Source: Ashinkailepas kermadecensis (Eukaryota; Arthropoda; Thecostraca; Neolepadidae). From it: a DNA stretch of 64,000 nucleotides. The stretch's first letter is position 1. Each line of letters opens with the position of its first letter. Below, one piece after another: positions 23,692 to 33,110 of the stretch. A program made the translations under genes and the position numbers. The notes beneath the pieces were generated by a model. That model had not been told where the DNA came from. It saw only the letters and a program-made list of their open reading frames with translations, and did no database searches. Location: contig JAOTOM010005100.1 in the NCBI GenBank assembly GCA_034440615.1, positions 318,501 through 382,500 of the forward strand, given 5' to 3'.

Positions 23692-25205
23692 AGTAGCTTT
23701 CTTGTGATCAAGACTTTTTATCTGTATGACCATATCGTGCAGGATGTTTTATTGCGTCTAAGCTTAAGCGAGTAGGCAACACTGTGACACTGCTGGATAC
23801 CCAGTCACGGGGTTACAATAATGGTTTTTCGTTAAGTGTGAGATGTCGAAACGAGCCCAGCAGGATATCGAAATTTGCCACGGAATTAGTGTCATTTAAA
23901 ATGATTTTGATATCATAGACTAAAATTTGAGTCAATAGTGTAGGTACTTATGACTGGGCCTTTATCATTTGTTTCGATATTCATAATTTAAGAAGAGCTA
24001 TATTCGGGATAGGGAGAATAATAACTATGCTATAAACTGATATTGTATGCCATATCACATTATACGCCATCCCTTTACCTGAAATTGCATTGGAAAATGT
24101 TCGTGTATAACCATTCCTTATTGAGAACATGCACATGCTATGTATAAATGAGATACTGCTAGAAAGGAGACATGCAGACTTGATAAGCATTCATGAAGGA
24201 GCAGGATGCCGATACTTCTTGGAGAAGGATGTGGATTGAGTGCTCAGAAAGTGGTATATTCCAACCCTATTTCACGAATAATTTATAACCGCGGGCTAGT
24301 CATGTTGGAACAGTAGGGAACGAATTGGCTGACCAAACGGCAAAATGTGCCGCCCGGAGTTAACACACTCGTGCACTGCCTCTTCCCGCGGCACACCTCA
24401 GCCAGACCATTCATGGATTTTCTCTAAGAAAGTGGAATCAAGCTTGGGACTCATCTGGTCAAAACACACTGAGAACCACAAAGCCAAGGCTGGGGCGCTG
24501 GGAATCATCATCTAGAATTTCCCGGCAGAAAGGGGGCGATATTCGCAGGATGCGGATAAGTCACACCTATTCTACCCACGGGTACCTTCTGCGGAACGAA
24601 TATGGGCCGATGTCTGCTCGTTATGATACCATATTGACAGTCAGGCGCGTTCTTCTGGTGTTCAGCACAGCGAAAACGGTTCTTTGGGCAAGGTGTCTAC
24701 ACTTGCGATAGCACATGAAGCTTGAGGACAGCAATCATTCAGATAATATGACGCTCCGACTTATTCCTGACTTATAGTATTAACCTGACAAGCTAATGGG
24801 GAATTTGGGCGATATGTGACCAAGGCTGTCGATGCGCCCAAAAGCCCAAAGAACTACCTAGTGAGAAATGTTTCGCTAGCCTTGTTTTTGCTTGTTCTAC
24901 GATTGCGCTCGGCCAACGAAGCTGGTGAGTCAATGAAATGTTAAGGTTTGCAGTATCGCCAGAGCCGTTTCCTTAATTTATCGAGCTGAATATTCATATT
25001 CCTCGAGCAATTTTATGATATTACATTCCTCGAGAACACCTATTGGTTGTCATCCCCATATATCAAATTTGATTGGTGTGTGGGTCTCTCCCTTGTCGTA
25101 AGGCCTGGAGCGAGCCAGGAGCCAAAGCTGAATTGGGGGCTCGGTATCTGGACAGCTGAGGTCATAGCTAGAGAAAAAGGTCATAGCTCCAATGCAAGTT
25201 TAATT
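23692..25205 (+). pseudogene. RNase H-type LINE, 5'-truncated copy A, split by a MITE
   Basis: It encodes remnants of the RNase H and C-terminal region plus the 3' untranslated region. Before the insertion it reads through FLxxxTFYL and VQDVLLRL. After it comes the SHVGxVGNELADQTAKCA signature of LINE-borne RNase H, then the Cys/His tail (YLLRNEYGP). It matches copy B (42505-43760, minus) over its length apart from the 490-bp insertion at 23808-24297. The 3' untranslated match runs to about 25205. It is non-functional through frameshifts and stops. Confidence 0.8.
23808..24297. mobile_element. 490-bp MITE-like insertion inside LINE copy A
   Basis: It is flanked by AGTCA on both sides (23803-23807, 24298-24302). 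The related copy B has a single AGTCA at this site, so it gives the empty-site sequence. Ends are imperfect inverted repeats: CGGGGTTACAATAAT, and CGCGGTTATAAATTATT on the other strand. The interior is AT-rich and non-coding. Confidence 0.7.
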
Positions 25206-25410
25206 AATTAGTAGGGTTATAGGGTGCGTCAACCCCAATTGGGTTCTTTTGCACCCATAACAAGGTTAATTCAGCTCTTCAAGTCCGGAGAGCAAAAATA
25301 TATGGCACTATTTCATGATCTACCCAGGTGTGTATATTATTTGGAAACCTACCTCCGCAAGGAAAAAAACTGCTCTATTTTGGACAAATCTGGACTTATC
25401 GCCGAGTAAA

Positions 25411-25552
25411 GCTCCGTTCACACCGCGACAGGATGGGATGAGAAACGGCGCTGACGGCCGCTCCCCCGCGATTTTGTGACGTCACATGACCAAATATGGT
25501 AAGCGACCGCCCCGGCCGTTTGGACTCTGGCCTTTGCCGGTGTGAATCGGAG
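25411..25552. mobile_element. Small inverted-repeat element (MITE candidate)
   Basis: CTCCGTTCACACCG at the left is answered by CGGTGTGAATCGGAG at the right. The interior includes TGACCAAATATGGTAAGCGAC, which recurs diverged at about 41020-41040 beside a similar TGTGAACCGG end. It could be a non-autonomous PIF/Harbinger-type element. The transposase association is inference. Confidence 0.45.
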
Positions 25553-26862
25553 ATGGGTCAGACGAGAAACGGCGCCGTTTGGCACGAACAAGAAAAGTTG
25601 GATTGAAGCAGGCCGTTGTCATCCCATGCCTTCCTGCGTGACGCCTCGAATGGTACAAATGACGTCATCTGGGGTACACCTTTTGGGCCGTTTTATTGGT
25701 TTGATGCACATTAAAATAAAAATATTTTAAATTCAACTCACTTTTTTAATCTTTTAATATCGCGTCTATGGTTTTATAATCTTGTTTAGCTGTTATTTTA
25801 TCAGTTTCAGTCAGGCTGCGAATTAGACGACCACTATTACGAAAGGCAGCGTTTTAGGGGCACGCTTTTTCTCAAATTCCTAGATGACGCAGTTGAGTCA
25901 TAAATGGCGCAGTTGTTTACATATCTATCTCGTAGGTATTATGTACAGCATTACACGTCGTGTTTGCTGTCGCAGCGTTTTTGGTTGCAGTTTTATTGTA
26001 TTGTGTTGTGTCGTGGTTTATCTTAAGTATAGTTGCACTGTTAGCTATAGCCTATTGCTGTAGTTAATTAGTGATGGAAATTTAGGTGTGTTCCGTATTA
26101 AGTTTATACCTAATATGCTGATTCCGCTAATCCGGTAAATTCGCAGTTCAAGGTAGTTTCTGATTTCATGCAATTCCTTTTTTTCTAATCAATCTTATGA
26201 ATATGCTGAACATGATGTGACCACTTAATTCTTCTGCAAATGCATACTTTTCAGTTGGGATGCAGCATATCACCCAAAAAGGGGCTTGGAGTTGGGTAAT
26301 GTTCCAAATCAAGAAGAAATGCAACATAACCTACCCTAACCATCCATGCAAAAAACAAATTGTTTGTATAAAAATGGAAAAATTCCAAGCATTTTTTTGC
26401 TCTCAAAAGTGTTCAAGTTAAAAACCTAACCTAAGCTAGCCTGAACTGCTTTTAAGGAAAATAAACTATTTTGTTTGCATAAATCCCCCCCCCCCCAAAA
26501 AAAAAGAACCTTTTTTGTAACTTACCACAAAACCCTAACCTAGCCTAACTTACCCAAACCCAACCATTTTTTATGCTTCATGGAGGTAAAAGGTGTTTAA
26601 AATATGTACAGTGATATAATTTTCACTGCAAAATTGAAATATGATCAACAGTTTTATGCATGACAATGACAAAAATGTATTTCAAAATTACAACAGCTAG
26701 CCAGGCCATCTCCAGTTCAGGATTGGTTTTCAGTTCAATGTTTTGGTGGAACCTTCACCTGTTTTACCATTCAAGAAGACGACTACATGAGGGTATGTGT
26801 TGGTGAACTTTTTCAATTAACATATCTAACTGTATGAATGTCAGGTTCCAGGTGAATAGCAA
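25553..26862. other. AT-rich unique DNA with AACCT-type motifs
   Basis: Between about 26310 and 26570 the sequence repeatedly contains CCTAACC/AACCTAACCT motifs and a C12-A9 run. No long perfect telomere-like array exists and no gene was seen. Confidence 0.45.
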
Positions 26863-27148
26863 TGGACTGTGTTTGTGCTGTAGCAACATGCAAGATGTGG
26901 GAAGAAAAATCTGGAAAGGAGAGAGATTGTCAATGGACATGTTTAAGTTTCCAAGAGATGGAAATACCTGTAAGAATTGGTTCACAAAGTGAACAAGAGC
27001 TGATGGAGTTCATCCAACCAACTTACTAATTTGTTCCAACCATTTTACCTCTGGTGATTATGATTGTGGCTACCTGATGCAGCGGAAGCTGATACCACAA
27101 CAGCAACACCTGCCTCTCCTGAAGCCTGGTGCCATTCCATGAATTAAC
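26863..27148 (+). pseudogene. Decayed THAP zinc-finger domain
   Basis: THAP domains bind DNA through a C2CH zinc site and occur in host factors and in P-element/Harbinger-related proteins. The start MDCVCAVATCKMW gives the first Cys pair (C-x4-C). In another frame, DMFKFPRDGNTCKNWF, then VHPTNLLICSNHFTSGDYD supplies the FP motif, the Trp and the C-x2-H pair. LKPGAIP closes the domain. A frameshift between the halves and an in-frame TGA after WFTK make it non-functional as read, unless an unrecognised intron is involved. Confidence 0.7.
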
Positions 27149-27799
27149 CTGCCTACCAGATCTGAGTGGTATGAAGTGCTGAATCATGCATGTCTGGTGT
27201 GCTTGATGCAATTTGGAGCATCTTATCCTCGTGTAGCAAAATGAAGAACCAATTTAACAAGTTTGACACCACTTCAATTCACATTATGAATATAGCGTGA
27301 CCACCATCAGCAAACTGGGACTGGAGTGTGACGGTCTTGCCTTTGTTGCCGGCTTCGTCACCTACAAAATGAGACTTGTCATTACAGCGCTTGGCTGTCC
27401 GACGTCTGAAGCACCCGAGGTGCTCTGACCGCTATGTCCAGCTCTTGGCTTATCACCATCAGTGGCGGCCGGCTCTACGTGCCACAGACATGTTGGATGT
27501 CGGTGGTATACCAGTTTAATTCTTATTTCTGCTCCATCATATGCACAACCTGTACCGGCGAGGACGACATCGTGAGGCACCTAGAAGACGTCATCAGTAG
27601 CCGGCAGCCGAGGCTAGATGTCCGTGTGCACGGAGGCTAACTCGAGTTGGGCTGCATGTGCGCATTGGCTGGTTGCGCTAGAACTCTACTCGGCAAAGCG
27701 CAGAGAGGCGAGCAGCTAGGCAGGTGCGCCAGCATGTCACCAGCCAGCGATAGGATGTCACCCTCACACTGTGGTCATCTGTCACCGTCTCTGCTGTGG
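27149..27799. other. Unique DNA downstream of the THAP remnant
   Basis: No further domain of a THAP protein or transposase was recognised. Confidence 0.4.
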
Positions 27800-28165
27800 C
27801 GTGTCGTGTCGTGTCGCCCGGTTCTGCCTTTTTCTCCCTGTTTGCTGTTCCCGCCGTGACCAGGGGCGGACTGGCGGCGCCCCCTGTGCTGCCCGTCCTG
27901 GCGGCACTTTTCACTGCTTTCGTGTCGCCCGGTCCTGCCGTTTTTCAGCGTGTTAGCGTGTTTTTCTATTGCGACTGTGACCATTCGCGGGTTGGCGTCG
28001 CTCCTTGTGCCGGCACGTCCTGGCGGCACTTGGCACTGCTGTGGTATCGCCAGGTCTCTGTCTTGTCGGAGTGTTTTGCTGCTGCCGCTGTGACCAGGGA
28101 TAGGCTGGTGGTACTCCCTATGCCGACCCGTCCTGGCGGAACTTGGCACTGCTCTCAGCTCTGGT
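27800..28165. repeat. Three diverged tandem copies of about 120 bp
   Basis: Each copy runs from TGTCGCCCGGTCCTGCC, through a CTGTGACCAGGG-like middle, to CGTCCTGGCGGCACTTGGCA then CTGC. Confidence 0.8.
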
Positions 28166-29627
28166 ACTGCTATGGGGCAGGTGTGGCGTATGCCACTTCA
28201 TTGTTTCTGATATTTATAATGTGCCTATCAGCATTGATTGGAAGGAACGATATGCAAAGTCCCTTTCCTCACGAACATTGATTGCGATCATTCATTCATG
28301 CTCTGAACCGGAACCAGCACAGACGCCGACTAGGTCGACTACACCGACGTTTAGAGGTGTTTTGGAATGAGCCAGATCTAATCCTGAACGCATGGCTAGG
28401 AAATGCCAACAATACATGTCTGACCGCTTTTGCTGCCCAATGTTTCCAGTCCGTCCGCAGAATGTAGCCTGCAAACTAGAGTGGAATTTTACATACTTTG
28501 GAGCGGTTCAGTCCCCTTTAAGACTGGCGTGAGCCCACCCCCTTGACCCCAATAATTTCAGATGTTAGCTATCACGTGGCACTAATGGGGCTTCTCGGCT
28601 GAATGTCTTCTTGTTACCTCCATGCATTGCGTCCTTCCAATAATTTTCTGGAAGTTCCACCCCTGCTGCTGACCTGGCGCGGAGGCTCACAGATTCCCCA
28701 ATCGAAAGGAGTGTCTGGTTTTCACGCGTTCCCTATGGTCCTATCGATGTGGAAAAAAAAACAATTGTCCTCTTCCTTTCCCATAAATCAGAGGCGCTGC
28801 CACATATAGATTGGATTAAAGGGTGTTTTCGGTCAATTATTTTTTCCATGTAATACCATAAGCCCAATACAAAATTTGATGCAGATTGGGGGACTTCCCT
28901 CTCCCTCCCCACCTGGTCCCATCATGGCGACGCACACGCTTCAGATACGTCCTTACGGCATCTCGCCGCGGGAGGATGTTAATTCTCTGCCGTATTTAAC
29001 CTGTCCTACATCCTATCATATTGACTGAACCTTTGAGGGCTCATTCAGGCATAATATGCATATAAAAAGTATTGGAGATCCTTTACAGAACTACAGTGCT
29101 CTAAGTTTTGTACCTACACCTCTTAACCCCTCATTTTCTCTCCCGTAGTGTACATACGTTGCATATCTTCGTCAGCGTGTTAGCGGTCGGGTCTATGTTA
29201 AGGGTGTACCCCTGATGACGACATTTAAGGACCTGCGCAGAAAGCTGCGCAGTAGGGACGACGCCACCGGCAGGCTGGCCAAATTCACTCTCACTCACAC
29301 ACAGTCAACTTTTCTCGTGGCGTTGTGTTGTCGGCGAACACGGAGCAAGGGATACCGTTGAGAGATCGGTGAGCTTTGGGGATGGAGGTGAAGTATTTGC
29401 TCAATATGCCAGTCAAAGATGGTCTACACTGAAGCACCGCATTGGTTGTATGTGTTTTGGATGCTCGATATAATTTAACATTAAGTAGGTAGCTACCTAC
29501 CTACTACCTATCACTCTATAATGGCAGCACTTGCTAAGTATATGATTAGTTTTGGTTGTTTTATTTCCTTATTGGTGGCATGGATGTTGTATTAATATAA
29601 CATAAAATAAACAACCAAGTCTAGCTG
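28166..29627. other. Unique DNA, no gene recognised
   Basis: It contains a short hairpin-like GCGCAGAAAGCTGCGC near 29235 and AT-rich DNA. No coding homology was seen. Confidence 0.45.
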
Positions 29628-30242
29628 TTGCGTGTAAAGAAAGCATACGACCTTCAATATACCAGGAGGTGCTGAGTTGACATCAAAAGTAACGTTAACG
29701 ATTATACTTTATTAGGTACTCAACGTTTCGGCCAGGGGCCATCGTCAGGAGTGATATAAAAATGTCAAGTTAAGCAATTGAAAAAAAAAAGCACGCGAGA
29801 AAAAAAGCGTGCAAAGACACGTGGAATGCAGAAAAGCCTCCTCAGTGGTGCAGACACTTAAAGAAACTCCAAACCAGAAACAAACTAGGTCAAGATAGAA
29901 TCCTCTGAGGAAGCCCGAGCCGATGGTCCACATACATATCGATACATACACTCACGCACATATATAGACATAGATCCAATATAACGCGTAATACATAGAA
30001 TATAATTTATGTTTATGTAATTTAAGTGATATACCAAGACGTCGTTTGCGTGTTTAGTTGCGGCCGTAGATTACGTATGTGTAGAGATTCGAGGACCTTT
30101 AGATCAGCGTTGTCCCTGGCTGTTGCTAGAATTTCTACTTTGAAGTTTGTGTTAGTGTCGCTGTGTTCCATGTTATAATGTTTGTCGATCATGTGTTCGC
30201 CTAAAGGTGTGTATGCTCTTCGAAGTCTGGCATCTCCCAAGT
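29628..30242 (-). mobile_element. Penelope-like element 3' end, left arm of a palindrome
   Basis: The minus strand encodes the C-terminal part of a GIY-YIG-type endonuclease as found at the end of Penelope-like element proteins: ARLRRAYTPLGEH, NFKVEILATARDNADLK, and LESLHIRNLRPQLN with the expected catalytic-region Glu. An untranslated tail follows, with a hammerhead-like core at 29748-29716. The arm is the reverse complement of 30392-31008. The only difference I find is A10 versus T12 in one homopolymer. Confidence 0.82.
29716..29748 (-). ncRNA. Hammerhead-ribozyme-like core, copy in left arm
   Basis: On minus it reads CTGACGA, then GGCC-CCT-GGCC (self-complementary helix II), then GAAAC, then GTTGA, then GTAC. 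It matches the CUGANGA/GAAA core pattern. Penelope-like elements are known to carry minimal hammerheads. I could not assign helix I, so activity is unproven. Confidence 0.55.
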
Positions 30243-30391
30243 ACACATGATCGACAAACATTATAACATGGAACACAGCGACACTAACACAAACTTCAAA
30301 GTAGAAATTCTAGCAACAGCCAGGGACAACGCTGATCTAAAGGTCCTCGAATCTCTACACATACGTAATCTACGGCCGCAACTAAACACGC
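30243..30391 (+). mobile_element. Third, partial copy of the Penelope 3' coding end
   Basis: This spacer between the palindrome arms repeats the segment beginning CACATGATCGACAAACATT and stops at CAACTAAACACG, where the right arm starts. It joins in frame to that arm, so a 121-codon open frame (30247-30612) carries two tandem copies of the endonuclease tail. Confidence 0.8.
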
Positions 30392-31008
30392 ACTTGGGAG
30401 ATGCCAGACTTCGAAGAGCATACACACCTTTAGGCGAACACATGATCGACAAACATTATAACATGGAACACAGCGACACTAACACAAACTTCAAAGTAGA
30501 AATTCTAGCAACAGCCAGGGACAACGCTGATCTAAAGGTCCTCGAATCTCTACACATACGTAATCTACGGCCGCAACTAAACACGCAAACGACGTCTTGG
30601 TATATCACTTAAATTACATAAACATAAATTATATTCTATGTATTACGCGTTATATTGGATCTATGTCTATATATGTGCGTGAGTGTATGTATCGATATGT
30701 ATGTGGACCATCGGCTCGGGCTTCCTCAGAGGATTCTATCTTGACCTAGTTTGTTTCTGGTTTGGAGTTTCTTTAAGTGTCTGCACCACTGAGGAGGCTT
30801 TTCTGCATTCCACGTGTCTTTGCACGCTTTTTTTCTCGCGTGCTTTTTTTTTTTTCAATTGCTTAACTTGACATTTTTATATCACTCCTGACGATGGCCC
30901 CTGGCCGAAACGTTGAGTACCTAATAAAGTATAATCGTTAACGTTACTTTTGATGTCAACTCAGCACCTCCTGGTATATTGAAGGTCGTATGCTTTCTTT
31001 ACACGCAA
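30392..31008 (+). mobile_element. Penelope-like element 3' end, right arm of a palindrome
   Basis: It encodes the same GIY-YIG C-terminal tail as the left arm, followed by the untranslated tail with the hammerhead-like core at 30888-30920. It ends ACACGCAA. The GIY and YIG motifs and the whole reverse transcriptase are absent, so neither arm is autonomous. Confidence 0.82.
30888..30920 (+). ncRNA. Hammerhead-ribozyme-like core, copy in right arm
   Basis: CTGACGA (30888-30894), GGCC-CCT-GGCC helix II, GAAAC (30907-30911) and GTAC (30917-30920). It is identical to the left-arm copy. A short helix III (AC/GU closing GUUGA) would place the cut after GUA. This is inference from the family pattern. 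Confidence 0.55.
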
Positions 31009-31339
31009 TGTCTAAAACCCAGGAGCATCTAAGAGCCATTCTTCGTTGTATTAGCTGTTATTGGGCAAGCCTGTTTAGGGCAACCTAACAATCATTAGAC
31101 AGACTTAAACATTGCATCTGACGATCTAATCTCACAAACATGAGCTTCATTACTATAACTTCAATTGGAAATATGTTGAGTAGGGTGCACCAGTGTTTTG
31201 TATTTTTGGGAGACAAGGCCCCTAAAAATGCAACATGATGCTAGTATACCTATTACCACATTGAGTATAGTATACCCACCTGTGCCACATTCAGTATGAC
31301 TTCATTATGACTACAATGTTCCGACTGCTGAACTATTTA

Positions 31340-31960
31340 GGTCTCCAGGGCAATAACAGGGCAAAATGAGCAGGCCTTGCTGCAGAAAGACAGACGAGCT
31401 TGTGAAGTGGTCCAAAAAGTGGCAAATGAAATTTCACTTTGATAAGTTTAAAGTTATGCTTGTATGTAGGCAGCATATCGGGGATCCATACTTGATGGGT
31501 GGCCAAGTACTATCTATGACTCAACAGGAGGATGTAGGTGCTATTGTGGACACACAATTGGGGGCATCAGAACAGACCAAAGAAGCCAGGAAGAAGGCAT
31601 TGAATGCTTGGGGCAATACATAGGAATGTATCATACAATAGTGAAGTCATCACCCAGCTTTACTGTGCATATGTCAGGCCGCTTTTGCAATACTGTGTTC
31701 AAGCTTACTGAAGTGCAACTGCAATACTGCATACTGTGCAATACTGTGACTTGAAGTGTGGAGCATAGCTTGGACAACAAATATAGACTAACCTGTAGGT
31801 CAACACCCGCACTATTTTTGGTGCTCAACTTTGGAATTGTCTCAATAATGTCTTGATAAGCACAAGTGGCAATGATGCTGTGCTTATGAACTACAAAGCC
31901 AGCGTGAGCTCATACATGTAGAATGATGATGTTGAAGCCAAATGCTACTAATCCATTTTA
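31340..31960 (+). pseudogene. CR1/L2-like LINE reverse-transcriptase 3' fragment
   Basis: It contains the RT thumb signature LVKWSKKWQMKFHFDKFKV, then DVGAIVDTQL and ARKKALNA. After a frameshift comes HRNVSYNSEVITQLYCAYVR, PLLQYC, and a degenerate tail like the end of CR1/L2 proteins (LWNCLNN). Several stops follow. A short (ACATT)n run at about 32297-32330 may be the element's 3' tail. Confidence 0.72.
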
Positions 31961-32589
31961 GCACTAAGGTGAATTTAGCTTCGTTGATTCAGTTCACTTT
32001 TGGATTTATGCTAATAAAACTGACACTGGAAAATCATCGTTTGCACAAGTCAAAGGCAATTATTTCATGACACGCATTTTGTTCAATGACGCGACATTAC
32101 CAAAATGAATAGACATAATGACATAGATGATAAATGCAACCATGAACCACAAGGACTGACTGACTGTGCTGACAATGGAGTCTGACAACTTGTCCCAACA
32201 TTCAACTACCCTGTTCGTGAAGAAATGACTCTTAACGTTGTCAGGCTATGGTTAAATTTCAGTGTGAATTGATGACCACTAATTGCATCATGGCTGTTAC
32301 ATTCATACATTACATTACATTACATTCATGGGTCTAATATTTGTTGTGCACTGTGCAGGTCTTAATGCTGACAGTTAGAAACATTGAGGATGCTTCCAGA
32401 CATTCAGGATGCATCTGCATGCCAAAAACAACAGCTGCACATGGGCATTTTTCATACCCAAGCCAGCTTTGAGCCTATGTCTGATTGGCCAAAGATGGCA
32501 TTCCAAACATGTTTATTTTCACTTTTAATCTTAATGAGATATTCCTTGCATCAAACGCAAACAGTAATCATTCAAATATAACATTTATC

Positions 32590-32890
32590 TTACCTGATAG
32601 TTATCGCTAGCCTATGGTGCTACAGCCGATGGTGCTACAGAAGCCCTGTAGTTCGTGTCCATGTGCTTTAGTTTTGGTCCCACTAGATTCACTAATTCAC
32701 CAAATCTTCCTGGGCTCATTCGGTAAGCCCCATGAAGGGCAACTGGGTCCAGACGCTCCTCCCTCATCAAGCTCGCAAACTCGCCGTGCTCTTCACGACG
32801 CAATAATGCCTGGCGTACCCAGCTCCTTCTAGGTCGGGCATCATCCAGAAGCATGAGTAAACGCAAATCGTCTTCTTCCACCTTCAGCAC
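32590..32890 (-). pseudogene. Harbinger/HARBI1-like transposase N-terminal fragment
   Basis: The minus frame reads RRSWVRQALLRREEHGEF, then YRMSPGRFGELVNLVGPKL, DTNYRASVAP. This is the region preceding the nuclease domain in PIF/Harbinger transposases and HARBI1. The frame then meets TAG. CAG|GTAAGA (near 32590) looks like a splice donor just beyond. The DDE catalytic part is absent from the window. It could be a decayed exon or a truncated transposon. Confidence 0.7.
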
Positions 32891-33110
32891 GTTACCCTCG
32901 ACGCTTAATTAATACAAGCCAGCCCACAATTAAATTCGCCAAGACCAACACACCTCACGTACCACACAAGCAATGAGTGAGGTGCGCCACTTTCGTAAAC
33001 CAAGCGCCAGTAAAGGATTCGTCCGTTGTTACCAATTCGCGTCTTGAATATTTCCCATGTTACCATATGCCCAACTTTTGCCGTTCTTGTTCTGCAGACA
33101 AGAAAGTTTC

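Noticed and set aside
26300..26570. Interstitial telomere array (AACCT)n
   Set aside because: The motifs are scattered and imperfect, and no uninterrupted array is present.
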